The notes beneath the pieces are model-generated. The model saw nothing but the letters and a program-made list of their open reading frames with translations. It searched no databases and was not told where the DNA came from. From NCBI GenBank assembly GCA_018819065.1, contig JAHJQL010000078.1, positions 1 through 54,972 on the forward strand: a stretch of 54,972 nucleotides of DNA, in the 5' to 3' direction. The position numbers and the translations under genes were made by a program. The stretch comes from Nanobdellota archaeon (GTDB lineage: Archaea > Nanobdellota > Nanobdellia > Woesearchaeales > GCA-2686295). Below are positions 35,056 through 43,455 of this stretch, one piece after another. Each line of letters opens with the position of its first letter. The first letter of the stretch is position 1.

Positions 35056-36372
35056 ATGTATGAAATAGTTATTGGTCGAAGCGACAAAGACAAAGAGAAA
35101 TATGGGCTTTCAGGAACTATTTTTCTTGGAAAGCACTTTGTCAAGATGGGAAGAACAAGTTCTCTGGCCAACAAGATATACATGGACATGATAAGATCAC
35201 ACGTCGTGTTTATCTGTGGTAAAAGGGGGAGTGGAAAAAGCTACACGATGGGAGTTATTGCTGAAGGAATGGCTGACCTTCCAAAAGAGATAAAGCAGAA
35301 CATCTCGATAATAATGCTTGACACCATGGGTATTTACTGGACTATGAAATACCCTAACAAGAAAGATCAAAAACTCTTGACAGAATGGGAACTTGAAAGC
35401 AAAGGATTAGATGTTCAGATATATACTCCAACTGGCTACTTTAAAACCTATAAAGACAAAGGGATACCAACAGACCATCCTTTCTCAATAAAACCATCAG
35501 AGCTAGATGCAGACGACTGGAACATGACTTTTGAGGTTAGCCCTCATGAGCCAATAGGGGTGTTAATCGAACGAATAATATATAATTTCAAAGACAAAGA
35601 GATTGATTATGATATTGATGATATAATAAAAGCGATTGCAAAAGACCAAGACGCAGATAACACTATTAAGGGAGCGGCTAAAAACCTCTTTATGAATGCA
35701 AAAAACTGGGGGGTCTTTGATAAGGAAGGAACACCCCTAAAAGAACTTGTGAGAGGAGGACAAGTAACTATTTTAGACGTGTCATGCTACGCCACAATGC
35801 CTGGTTCGTGGAAGATTAAAAATCTAGTCATAGGACTTGTATCTCAAAAACTATTCATCAAGCGAATGATTGATAGAAAAGATGAAGAGTTCCAAGAAGT
35901 ACACAAATCAGTCAACTACTTTGGCGATGAGGACACCTCAAAACAAGAATCACCATTAGTTTGGCTTATAATAGATGAAGCCCATGAATTCTTGCCAGTG
36001 ACTGGAAAAACAGTTGCAACAGATCCATTAGTGACCATTCTAAGAGAAGGACGACAACCAGGAATATCTTTAGTACTAGCAACTCAGCAACCTGGAAAGA
36101 TACACACAGATGTCATGACCCAGTCAGACACAGTTATATCCCACAGGATAACTGCAAAGATGGATACTGAAGCACTTGGAATGCTTATGCAGTCATACAT
36201 GAGAGAGGGACTTGACGTGCAGCTAGACAACCTTCCAAGGATGAAAGGAACAGCAGTAATATTTGATGATACCAACGAGAAGATGTATCCTATGAGTGTA
36301 AGACCAAGGCTTACATGGCACGGGGGAGAATCACCATCTGCGCTGCATCAAAAGCAAGATCTATTCGAATAG
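35056..36372 (+). CDS. herA: HerA-type DNA translocase ATPase (DUF87)
   Basis: Hexameric ATPase of the HerA/FtsK superfamily that partners NurA in DNA end processing. The 438 residues have a short N-terminal strand region (about 1-45) in place of a full HAS-barrel, Walker A GKRGSGKS (55-62), Walker B LIIDEAHEFLP near 308-318 and an arginine-finger region ILREGRQPGISLVLATQQP near 332-350. The end TMPGSWKIKNL and the TVISHRITAKMDTEALG block agree with DUF87 family members. A TATA box 28 nt upstream suggests a leaderless transcript. NurA is 10 kb away in the same window on the other strand, supporting the HerA assignment. A different DUF87 ATPase role, such as in conjugation-like DNA transfer, cannot be excluded. 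Confidence 0.85.
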   Translation: MYEIVIGRSDKDKEKYGLSGTIFLGKHFVKMGRTSSLANKIYMDMIRSHVVFICGKRGSGKSYTMGVIAEGMADLPKEIKQNISIIMLDTMGIYWTMKYPNKKDQKLLTEWELESKGLDVQIYTPTGYFKTYKDKGIPTDHPFSIKPSELDADDWNMTFEVSPHEPIGVLIERIIYNFKDKEIDYDIDDIIKAIAKDQDADNTIKGAAKNLFMNAKNWGVFDKEGTPLKELVRGGQVTILDVSCYATMPGSWKIKNLVIGLVSQKLFIKRMIDRKDEEFQEVHKSVNYFGDEDTSKQESPLVWLIIDEAHEFLPVTGKTVATDPLVTILREGRQPGISLVLATQQPGKIHTDVMTQSDTVISHRITAKMDTEALGMLMQSYMREGLDVQLDNLPRMKGTAVIFDDTNEKMYPMSVRPRLTWHGGESPSALHQKQDLFE

Positions 36373-36456
36373 TTGGCAATTATTTTGTTATTCAACGAGT
36401 TTTTTTCGAAAAAACTTTCTAAACATTTATAAAACCAAAAAACCTCCTTTTTTTAC

Positions 36457-36765
36457 ATGGTTTTTTCAAAAGCATTTCCGAGGACCACAGACAAGAGTGC
36501 GTATCCAAGGTGGGAAGAGGTATACTTATCTGATGAAGAGGAATTGGTTGTTGATAAGAATTGCAAAGTTGAAAATATTAGATTGATGAAGGAATGCATT
36601 GAAGATGCAAAGAAGATATTCAAAGATAAAAACCTTAAAGACTTCCAATCAGACGTCATAAACATAGCAATTTCTTTATTTGAAAAAAGAGCTTCTCACA
36701 ACGTTTACTGGAAGGAGAATAAGGCAAAAGAAAAATTTGACGAGTTATACTCTGAACAGAAATAA
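36457..36765 (+). CDS. Small uncharacterised helical protein
   Basis: A 102-residue acidic/lysine-rich soluble protein. It starts MVFSKAFPRTTDKSAYPRWEE and continues as probable helices (NIRLMKECIEDAKKIFKDKN, FQSDVINIAISLFEKRAS). There are no motifs, signal peptide or membrane segments. It lies 84 bp after the HerA-type gene on the same strand, with TATA-like TTTATAAAA before it at about 36426-36434, so it has its own promoter. Convergent with a 78-residue membrane protein gene, 3 bp apart. It is probably real from its spacing and compact layout. No function can be given. Confidence 0.65.
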   Translation: MVFSKAFPRTTDKSAYPRWEEVYLSDEEELVVDKNCKVENIRLMKECIEDAKKIFKDKNLKDFQSDVINIAISLFEKRASHNVYWKENKAKEKFDELYSEQK

Positions 36766-36768
36766 AAA

Positions 36769-37005
36769 TTATTTCTTCTTTTTGTAATGACCTTTTTTAT
36801 GTATGGCTAGCATTTCAAGGCTTTCACCCTCTATTGGTGCTTTAGTCATGCTAATCATAGTTGCAATGAACATTATTACAAACACTATTAAAAACGACCA
36901 AGCCCAACTCTTAAAAACTGGGTGGTTTATAAAAAAAGCAGATATTATAAATCCAAACATTGATACAAGCATTAAACTGCTGTGCAAAGGAGCGACTTTA
37001 AACAT
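36769..37005 (-). CDS. Small membrane protein with two transmembrane helices
   Basis: A 78-residue protein with two hydrophobic helices (about 9-27 and 33-53; SFLIVFVIMFIATMISM) and a cytoplasmic tail ending in HKKGHYKKKK. A strong GAGGTGA site 5-6 nt upstream of the ATG supports coding and the start. It is convergent with the 102-residue gene, 3 bp apart, and downstream (in its own direction) of nothing else; trpS lies upstream on the same strand 60 bp away, so it may be a tail gene of the trpS transcript. Function unknown. Confidence 0.65.
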   Translation of the reverse strand: MFKVAPLHSSLMLVSMFGFIISAFFINHPVFKSWAWSFLIVFVIMFIATMISMTKAPIEGESLEMLAIHKKGHYKKKK

Positions 37006-37065
37006 TTAATTCACCTCATATTTTATAATAAAATTATTAGAGTCTCTTGTTTAAATATTTTGCCT

Positions 37066-38151
37066 TTAAAAAGTCACGAATCTAATCTTGTCAACCTGGC
37101 TTTTGGCCTTTTGAAGCTTCTTGTTAAAATCATTCATGAATAATATCATCTTCTCCGATGCCAATTGTTTTATCTCTCCAGCACTCATCCTGCCAGATTT
37201 GTATTCTTGATATATTCTTTCTAGTTCTTTGTCATCTTCGACTAAGTGTTGCTTTAAGAGTTCAAAAATCATGCACTTCTCGACTTCAGCTCCGAGTTTT
37301 TTATGCTCTTCAAGTGTTTCTCTCCCGCCACTTAGAGCCTTCATAATTTTTTTCCTTACTGACTTGTCATCTTCAGGTATTGATATGCAGGACTCAGGCT
37401 TTGACTTTGACATCTTCATGCTGCCGTCAAGAGATGGTGTATACTTGTGATATATTGAGCTTGGTGGGAAGAACTTTTTGTCTTTCATGCGATTAACAAC
37501 GTCTCTGGCAAGCCTTATATGTGGGTCTTGGTCAATTCCAACAGGTATTATCCCTGGCATTCGCTCTTCAAATTGTGGATAGAGGACATCACCTACCTGT
37601 GTTACCGCACTCATAATCCTTCCAGGGTCTGCGCTTCCATAGATTGCTTTAAACTCGTTTAGCGTAATCTTTCTTGCTGCTTCATAGGCGAAGTGGATAA
37701 CTTCTTTGTTTTCTGACTGGAAGTAAAAAACTGTTTTTTTAGGGTCAAGACCAAGTGCAATGTATGCGGGGATGTGAAAATTCATCGCTCGCTTCTTTCC
37801 TTCTTCTAAACTCACTCCTCTTGCAGCCTGTGCTTCGAGGTCAGCGATTAATATGTACGTCTTTGCGCCTTGTTCTTGAAAGTATCTGAGGTTTTCAACC
37901 ACTAGTTTTGTTCCCAGATGGATTTCTTTGCTTGTAGGCATTATTCCAGACAAAGTGTAGAAAGGTTTTTTCTCTTTTATGCACCTATCAATTATTTTTA
38001 GGTCTCTGCCTGCAAAAACAACTCCTCTGCGCATAACTTTGTTTGGGTTTAGAAAAGTGGAGCTGTCAAATATTTCAAGTCCAAAGTCCTTTATGACTTT
38101 CTGATAATCCTTGACTAGCTCTGAGCCGTACGGGTCAATTGTTTTTATCAT
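37066..38151 (-). CDS. trpS: Tryptophanyl-tRNA synthetase
   Basis: Class I synthetase charging tRNA-Trp. The 361 residues have the HIGH-like motif in MPTSKEIHLGT (71-81), the tryptophan-pocket region near QDPHIRLARDV (about 212-222), KMSKS in GSMKMSKSKPES, and a C-terminal helical anticodon-binding domain (IMKALSGGRETLEEHKK, ending KSQVDKIRFVTF). It is of the archaeal/eukaryotic TrpRS type, which has an extended N-terminus (about 45 residues before the Rossmann fold). A GGTGAT SD precedes the ATG. A 34 bp direct repeat lies 75-155 bp upstream and could control the gene. The 78-residue membrane gene lies downstream. Confidence 0.95.
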   Translation of the reverse strand: MIKTIDPYGSELVKDYQKVIKDFGLEIFDSSTFLNPNKVMRRGVVFAGRDLKIIDRCIKEKKPFYTLSGIMPTSKEIHLGTKLVVENLRYFQEQGAKTYILIADLEAQAARGVSLEEGKKRAMNFHIPAYIALGLDPKKTVFYFQSENKEVIHFAYEAARKITLNEFKAIYGSADPGRIMSAVTQVGDVLYPQFEERMPGIIPVGIDQDPHIRLARDVVNRMKDKKFFPPSSIYHKYTPSLDGSMKMSKSKPESCISIPEDDKSVRKKIMKALSGGRETLEEHKKLGAEVEKCMIFELLKQHLVEDDKELERIYQEYKSGRMSAGEIKQLASEKMILFMNDFNKKLQKAKSQVDKIRFVTF

Positions 38152-38226
38152 CTCGTATCACCTTTATCCTTTTACTATATAAAAGTTTTTCTTGTTTTTT
38201 TAATGATTTGTTCTTTTACTGACATA

Positions 38227-38304
38227 GTAAGTATATTTTACTTACATTGTAAGTTTTTTTTACTTATTTTGTAAGTATATTTTACTTACATTGTAAGTTT
38301 TTTT
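38227..38304. repeat. Two 34 bp direct repeats with inner palindromes, upstream of trpS
   Basis: The same 34 bp block occurs at 38227-38260 and 38271-38304, a period of 44 bp. Each copy has GTAAGTA and TACTTAC arms around a 5 nt centre, plus a further GTAAG. Two copies of a dyad in one promoter-length region suggest a regulator-binding array for trpS, or a decayed small mobile repeat. The remaining part of the gap (38305-38536) shows nothing I can name apart from a short GGC/GCC hairpin near 38420. Confidence 0.6.
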
Positions 38305-38536
38305 ATTGAATAAACTGTGTTAAAACCACAATCCATTTGTCGTCTTGAAAATACTTGTTAGAATAAAGCTAACGCCACCGACAATCACCAATTATAGAAG
38401 TATCTAAGAAAAACTTGGGCCTAAAGCCAAAAATAATCACTCTTCAAATTCATAAAACTAAGAAAACCACTCTTTGTATTTAAATACTTCTCAATAAACC
38501 ATAATAAACCATTATTAAATGAAAATTAAATGAAAA

Positions 38537-38547
38537 CTTTTATAAAC
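38537..38547 (+). promoter_or_regulatory. TATA box of the SecB-like gene and CDC48 string
   Basis: CTTTTATAAAC lies about 38 nt before the ATG at 38581. With a TSS near 38568 the leader would be about 12 nt and begin at the GGGTGG SD. Confidence 0.4.
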
Positions 38548-38580
38548 AAATTATTCATCTCTTCATGCGGGTGGTATATT

Positions 38581-38979
38581 ATGACAGTTGTAAGCTTTAA
38601 CATTACAAAAATGCTGGCAGAAAAAAAGAAGCTGGCAAAAGGAAAGATAGATATAAAAAACAATGTCACAATAAAAAATGTTTCAGAATCAAAACTCGCG
38701 ATAGATCCAAAAAGAGTTGCTTTAAAATTTGATTTTGAATATGTCGCAAAATATGAACCAGAATTAGGTGTTATTGAAATTAGCGGAGAAACAATCTTTC
38801 TAGCTGAAAAACAAGTTGCAGTAGAAACAATCAAAATATGGAATAAAGACAAGAAAATCTCAGGAGATTTTGTCAACAGCCTGATGAATCACATACTTGC
38901 AAAATGCAACGTTCAAGCAGTGATATTAAGCAAAGACATAAACTTGCCAGCACCAATACCTCTTCCAAGAATAAAATAA
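38581..38979 (+). CDS. Small protein, SecB-like fold suspected
   Basis: A 132-residue protein that begins MTVVSFNITKMLAEKKKLAK. I use this ATG because GGGTGG is 8 nt upstream. Predicted beta strands (VALKFDFEYVAKYEPELGVI, IEISGETIFLAEK) are followed by a helix (DFVNSLMNHILAKCNVQAVIL) and the short proline-rich end LPAPIPLPRIK. This order of curved strands, a helix and a closing strand like QLNLAPVNF in bacterial SecB suggests a SecB-type chaperone; Methanocaldococcus has a SecB homologue. The resemblance is by eye and weak. It precedes the CDC48 gene by 42 bp and should share its transcript. That pairing would suit a protein-handling role. Confidence 0.55.
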   Translation: MTVVSFNITKMLAEKKKLAKGKIDIKNNVTIKNVSESKLAIDPKRVALKFDFEYVAKYEPELGVIEISGETIFLAEKQVAVETIKIWNKDKKISGDFVNSLMNHILAKCNVQAVILSKDINLPAPIPLPRIK

Positions 38980-39008
38980 AGTAAAATAATTTTCAATAAC
39001 CGTTTTTC

Positions 39009-39015
39009 GGGGTGA
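39009..39015 (+). promoter_or_regulatory. Shine-Dalgarno site that fixes a CTG start of CDC48
   Basis: GGGGTGA ends 6 nt before CTG at 39022. A TGA stop at 39013-39015 lies in the CDC48 frame inside this motif, so no upstream ATG can be used, and the reading frame from CTG encodes the conserved N-terminus. Confidence 0.6.
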
Positions 39016-39021
39016 ACCAAA

Positions 39022-41688
39022 CTGACTGTTAAACTAAAAGTTGCGGAAGCAATACAAGAAGATGTAAACAAAGGAATTGTTAGGATAGATAGCTCTTTCT
39101 TAAGAGAATTAGACATAAGACCAGGAAATATAGTAGAAATAGAAGGAGAAAGAAAAACAGTGGCGATAGTTGATAGGTCACTTCCAGGAGATATAGGACT
39201 CAACATAATAAGAATGGATGGTCTAATTAGAAGAAACGCAAAAACAACTATCGGAGAACAGGTTACAATAATAAAAGGGGATATAAAAGAAGCAAAAAAG
39301 ATTACTATAGCACCAGCAAGAAAAGGAATTATGATTAAAGCCAGTCCTGAAGTATTCAAACAAGGACTGCTTGGAAGAGCAGTGGTGAAAGGAGATATAG
39401 TGTCTCTTGGCGGAACAAAAAGAAGAAGAAACACGATGGTTGGAAACCCTCTGTATGATGATGTGTTCTCAATGCTTGGAGACACAATGGCTGGATTTGG
39501 CCTCGGAGACTTAAAATTTATAGTTGTAGATGCACAACCAAAACAAGCAGTCCTAATAACTGAACACACACATATAAGCTACAATCCTGAAGCCCAGGAC
39601 TTAGAAGAAGATGCAATACTAGATACAACTTACGAAGACGTTGGAGGACTAGAATCAGAAATAAAGAAAGTAAGAGAAATGGTAGAACTCCCACTAAAAC
39701 ACCCAGAGGTATTTGATAAACTTGGAATAGAACCACCAAAAGGAGTGCTGCTTCACGGACCACCAGGAACAGGAAAGACGCTTCTAGCAAAAGCAGTTGC
39801 AAACGAAACAAACGCAAACTTCATACTAATAAACGGGCCAGAAATAATGAGTAAGTATTATGGTCAAAGCGAAGAAAACCTAAGAAAAAAATTTGAAGAA
39901 GCAGAAAAAAATGCGCCTTCAATAATATTCATAGATGAAATAGACGCCATTGCATCAAAGAGAGAAGAAAGCAAAGGAGAAGTTGAAAGAAGAGTGGTTG
40001 CACAGTTATTAGCATTAATGGATGGTTTGAAGAGCAGAGGACAAGTAGTGGTTATTGCAGCTTCAAACATACCAAACTCTCTAGATCCAGCCCTTCGAAG
40101 GCCAGGAAGATTTGACAGAGAAATAGAGATAGGCGTACCTCAAAAAGAAGGCAGACTCTCAATCCTGAAGATTCATACGAGAAACATGCCAATAACACCT
40201 GATTTTAATTTACGAGAAACAAAGATACTGCTCAAAAAGACTGTGTCTAAACTTAAGAAAGAAATTAAAGACTTAAAAGCCGCAGATTTTAATGTTCGTT
40301 CAGAAGCACAGATAAAAAACAGAATTGCAGATACTGACACTTTTGAGAGTATCTTAAAAAAGCTTGAAGGCATAGAACAGAAAAAATTTGAAGACTTAAT
40401 GAATGGGAAAGATAAAAACGTACTAGCAGAGGATGAAAAATCAAAAATGTATGATTTGCTGCTTCAAGAGTTACTATCAACTTTCGCCAGTGTCACACAC
40501 GGATTTGTAGGTGCAGATTTAGCGTCGCTAGCAAAAGAAGCAGCCATGATAGTTTTAAGAAGAGTACTTCCAGACTTGAATTTGGAAGAAGAAAAAACCA
40601 TACCAACAGAAATACTTGAAAAATTACAGTTGACACAAGATGATTTTAAGCAAGCACTAAAAGTTGTAAGACCATCAGCGATGAGAGAAGTACTAATAGA
40701 AGTTCCAAACGTCAAGTGGAGCGATATTGGAGGATTAGAAGAAGTAAAACAAGAATTAATAGAAGCAGTTGATTGGCCATTAAAAAATCCAGAAGCATTT
40801 TTACAATTAGGGATAAAACCACCACGAGGAGTACTTATATATGGTGCGCCAGGAACAGGAAAAACCCTGCTTGCAAAAGCAATAGCAACAGAGTCAGAAG
40901 CAAACTTCATACTGATAAAAGGACCAGAACTATTAAGCAAATGGGTTGGAGAAAGTGAGAAAGCTGTAAGGAAAATATTTGAAAAAGCAAGACAAACATC
41001 CCCAACAATAATATTCTTTGACGAGATAGATGCTATGGCTCAAAAAAGAAGCCAATACTCTGACTCAAAAGTAAACGAGCGAGTGGTTAATCAATTATTA
41101 ACAGAAATGGATGGACTGCAAGAATTAAATGATGTGGTAATAATTGCAGCTACCAATCGACCGGATATGCTCGATACCGCGCTTCTTAGACCCGGACGAT
41201 TTGACAGAATTGTATTAACACCAGCACCTGATTTTTTATCAAGATATAATATATTTAAAGTTCATCTCAAAAATATTCCTTTAGATGAATCAACTATTCC
41301 GAAAACATATGCTGTTACTAAATCAAATGTTGTAAGTAAGATGGCTTCAGGAGAAGTTGTATCTGAAAAAGAATTGAACAAGAAAACTGTTTTGCTGAAA
41401 TATTCTGATTTATCTGATAAAGATAGATTTAGTTATATTCTTGCTGATAAAACAGAAAACTATGTAGGAGCAGATATTGAAGCAGTATGCAGAGAAGCTG
41501 CAATACTGGCACTGCGAGATGATATAAAAGCAAAAATTGTTAGTATGAAATACTTTGAAAAAGCGTTAGATAAAGTAAGGCCTTCAGTGACTCCTGAGAT
41601 AGAAGCTGAATATGCAAACCTAAAGAATCAGTTCGCAAGCGCCAGAGCAAAGAGCATGAAAGAAGAAAAACCAAGCTACTACGGATGA
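39022..41688 (+). CDS. cdc48: CDC48/p97 family AAA+ ATPase, probable CTG start
   Basis: Double AAA+ unfoldase of archaea that feeds proteins to the proteasome or refolding. From CTG at 39022 it is 888 residues. The N-domain is a double-psi barrel ([18 protein letters not shown] onward to about 190). D1 has Walker A GPPGTGKT (246-253) and Walker B FIDEIDA; D2 has GAPGTGKT (608-615) and FFDEIDA. Both alpha-subdomains carry extra helical inserts: about 85 residues in D1 (near 393-487, with KIDLK-like repeats) and about 45 residues in D2 (near 753-812). The next in-frame start codon is GTG at 39160, which would cut off 46 conserved N-terminal residues. It likely shares a transcript with the SecB-like gene. 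Confidence 0.95.
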   Translation: MTVKLKVAEAIQEDVNKGIVRIDSSFLRELDIRPGNIVEIEGERKTVAIVDRSLPGDIGLNIIRMDGLIRRNAKTTIGEQVTIIKGDIKEAKKITIAPARKGIMIKASPEVFKQGLLGRAVVKGDIVSLGGTKRRRNTMVGNPLYDDVFSMLGDTMAGFGLGDLKFIVVDAQPKQAVLITEHTHISYNPEAQDLEEDAILDTTYEDVGGLESEIKKVREMVELPLKHPEVFDKLGIEPPKGVLLHGPPGTGKTLLAKAVANETNANFILINGPEIMSKYYGQSEENLRKKFEEAEKNAPSIIFIDEIDAIASKREESKGEVERRVVAQLLALMDGLKSRGQVVVIAASNIPNSLDPALRRPGRFDREIEIGVPQKEGRLSILKIHTRNMPITPDFNLRETKILLKKTVSKLKKEIKDLKAADFNVRSEAQIKNRIADTDTFESILKKLEGIEQKKFEDLMNGKDKNVLAEDEKSKMYDLLLQELLSTFASVTHGFVGADLASLAKEAAMIVLRRVLPDLNLEEEKTIPTEILEKLQLTQDDFKQALKVVRPSAMREVLIEVPNVKWSDIGGLEEVKQELIEAVDWPLKNPEAFLQLGIKPPRGVLIYGAPGTGKTLLAKAIATESEANFILIKGPELLSKWVGESEKAVRKIFEKARQTSPTIIFFDEIDAMAQKRSQYSDSKVNERVVNQLLTEMDGLQELNDVVIIAATNRPDMLDTALLRPGRFDRIVLTPAPDFLSRYNIFKVHLKNIPLDESTIPKTYAVTKSNVVSKMASGEVVSEKELNKKTVLLKYSDLSDKDRFSYILADKTENYVGADIEAVCREAAILALRDDIKAKIVSMKYFEKALDKVRPSVTPEIEAEYANLKNQFASARAKSMKEEKPSYYG

Positions 41689-41702
41689 TTTTATTTTATA
41701 CT

Positions 41703-42737
41703 TTATTTTATATTCTTATAAATTGCGTCTGGTAATGGATCAAATATATGTTCTTTATAAGCTACCCATGTCGAATATTTTTTGACAACATCTGAAAAAA
41801 CATTTTTTATATCCTTTATCATCAAATGAAAATGTCTTTGATTATCAACAACCAAATACAAAAGCAAGTCCCAACCTCCAAGTGTTTTTGCAGAACGAAT
41901 TATGTTTAAATTTTGATTTAAGAATTCCTCAAACTTCTTCTCTTTTTTTAAATCAAACATCTTCATTTCCATGCTGTAAGTGTACCATTGATACTTCATC
42001 TTTGACAAGTTAACTAGTATTGTAAAATTTTTTATTATCTTTTTTTTCTCAAGATTTTTTATTCTGTAACTTACAGTGTCTGAACTTATGTTAAGTTTTT
42101 CCCCTATAGCATAAGCTGATATTCTTGCGTCTTCACACAAAAGTTCTAATATTTTATAGTCTATTAAGTCTATTTTCACAATTTCATCTCTTTTAAACAC
42201 TGATTCTAGTGTGTGATTTCCTTGTTCGTGTATGAGCGGTGGTACATGCGATGAATTGAACCTTCTGATGAGCTCTAGTTTGCTTTTCTCAAGAATTGTT
42301 TCAGGAAATGCTGCACAGATTTCTAACATTATCCTGTCAAATTCAATGAGATCTCTTGCAATAATGCTTATCTCAAAATCCCACGTATCTGTATATTCTA
42401 TCAGACTAAATATGTTGGGATGCGCCTTTAGATATTCAATCATTTCAAGCTTCTTTTTAGGATCTTTTTCATCCACTAAGAAAAATACGTGAAACATGTA
42501 AAGCCCGAGTTTTTCATAATTGATGTTTGGAAAGAATTTTAGTATTATTCCTTCTTTTACAAGTCTATTTATTCGGTAACTAACTCCATCCCTTGACAAT
42601 TTCACTTTTTTAGCTATTTGAGTTAATGGTATTCTGGAGTTTTTTTCCAGGTAGGAGAGAATTTTTTTGTCTTTCAAATCAATTTTTACTGTGTTGTCCT
42701 CTATTCCATAATCGAATCTTCCGGGTTTATCACTCAT
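41703..42737 (-). CDS. Tandem-fused double Lrp/AsnC regulator
   Basis: A 344-residue protein made of two complete Lrp units in one chain. Unit 1 (about 15-165) has the wHTH LTQIAKKVKLSRDGVSYRINRL and a RAM domain (FHVFFLVDEKDPKKK). Unit 2 (about 190-335) has AYAIGEKLNISSDTVSYRIKNL and its own RAM domain (WYTYSMEMKMFDLKKE). The two HTH recognition helices are alike (VSYRINRL, VSYRIKNL), which suggests a duplication. A single chain with two DNA-binding heads may act as an obligate pseudo-dimer. It is convergent with CDC48 (14 bp apart). The promoter gives a leaderless start (TTTATAG about 24 nt upstream). The target genes are unknown. Confidence 0.9.
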   Translation of the reverse strand: MSDKPGRFDYGIEDNTVKIDLKDKKILSYLEKNSRIPLTQIAKKVKLSRDGVSYRINRLVKEGIILKFFPNINYEKLGLYMFHVFFLVDEKDPKKKLEMIEYLKAHPNIFSLIEYTDTWDFEISIIARDLIEFDRIMLEICAAFPETILEKSKLELIRRFNSSHVPPLIHEQGNHTLESVFKRDEIVKIDLIDYKILELLCEDARISAYAIGEKLNISSDTVSYRIKNLEKKKIIKNFTILVNLSKMKYQWYTYSMEMKMFDLKKEKKFEEFLNQNLNIIRSAKTLGGWDLLLYLVVDNQRHFHLMIKDIKNVFSDVVKKYSTWVAYKEHIFDPLPDAIYKNIK

Positions 42738-42847
42738 ATTAGTCCGAGAAAGCCTATAAATTATTAAAATTTTTCGGTAAATCAGAACATTTCCGCAAAT
42801 ACGTTCTTATATTTGCTTAACTTATCTGAAATAAAATTACTTAGGTG

Positions 42848-43366
42848 ATGAAGTTGGATGAACTGAGAATAAAAAATATTAGTCTAGATGAACTGGTATC
42901 AAAAGTTAGAAAAGCAGGATATGAAGATAAATATTCTCTTGATGCAGACAAAAAAATCTGGAGAATGTATACTAAAGAAACTGAAAATATCTTACAAGCA
43001 GCTTACATCAGTGACTTTTGTGAAGTGTTTGCAACAGAAACATTTCGAAAGTTAGGAAATCATGGAGATGAACAAACTGCGGTAAGAGGAATACTTTTTA
43101 CCTATCAAAACCATATTACTAAAATAGATGAAGCAGGACAAACCACGTTTTTGAACACTGGAATATACATTGCAGTAGGTGCAGCTCTTGGGTTAATGAC
43201 CAGACATCCAATAGGCGTAGCCTTTGGTGCGGGAATAGGCTATTACCTATCGCATGTAGTCAAATCAAACAAGATAGAAACTCAAAAAACAGAGTTGGAT
43301 GATTATCTTTCAAGCCACAACATCTACATCGGAAAAAGTGCCTTGAAAAAACTAAACGCCACCTAG
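42848..43366 (+). CDS. Uncharacterised protein with a glycine-rich membrane hairpin
   Basis: A 172-residue protein without a recognised domain. It has a basic/acidic soluble N-terminal half (LVSKVRKAGYEDKYS, KIWRMYTKETENILQ) and a C-terminal hydrophobic pair of helices (about 104-139; IYIAVGAALGLMTRHPIGVAF, AGIGYYLSHVV) with a glycine-zipper look, followed by a tail. The start is unclear: GGTGA at 42844-42848 overlaps the ATG at 42848 and is best spaced for TTG at 42854, while an in-frame GTG is at 42845. It sits 89 bp before hflK on the same strand and could be linked with the HflK/HflC membrane complex. That link rests on position only. Confidence 0.6.
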   Translation: MKLDELRIKNISLDELVSKVRKAGYEDKYSLDADKKIWRMYTKETENILQAAYISDFCEVFATETFRKLGNHGDEQTAVRGILFTYQNHITKIDEAGQTTFLNTGIYIAVGAALGLMTRHPIGVAFGAGIGYYLSHVVKSNKIETQKTELDDYLSSHNIYIGKSALKKLNAT

Positions 43367-43455
43367 TTGGCTTTTTTTGGAATTTTTATGTTCGAAGTAG
43401 ATTGAGGGCTGTCAAAATTAAGAGGATGAGAAGATAATTAGGAGGAGGATTAAAA

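Noticed and set aside
38537-38580. Upstream in-frame ATG at 38530 for the SecB-like gene
   Set aside because: It lies at or upstream of the TATA box CTTTTATAAAC and its residues are hydrophobic filler; the ATG at 38581 has the SD.
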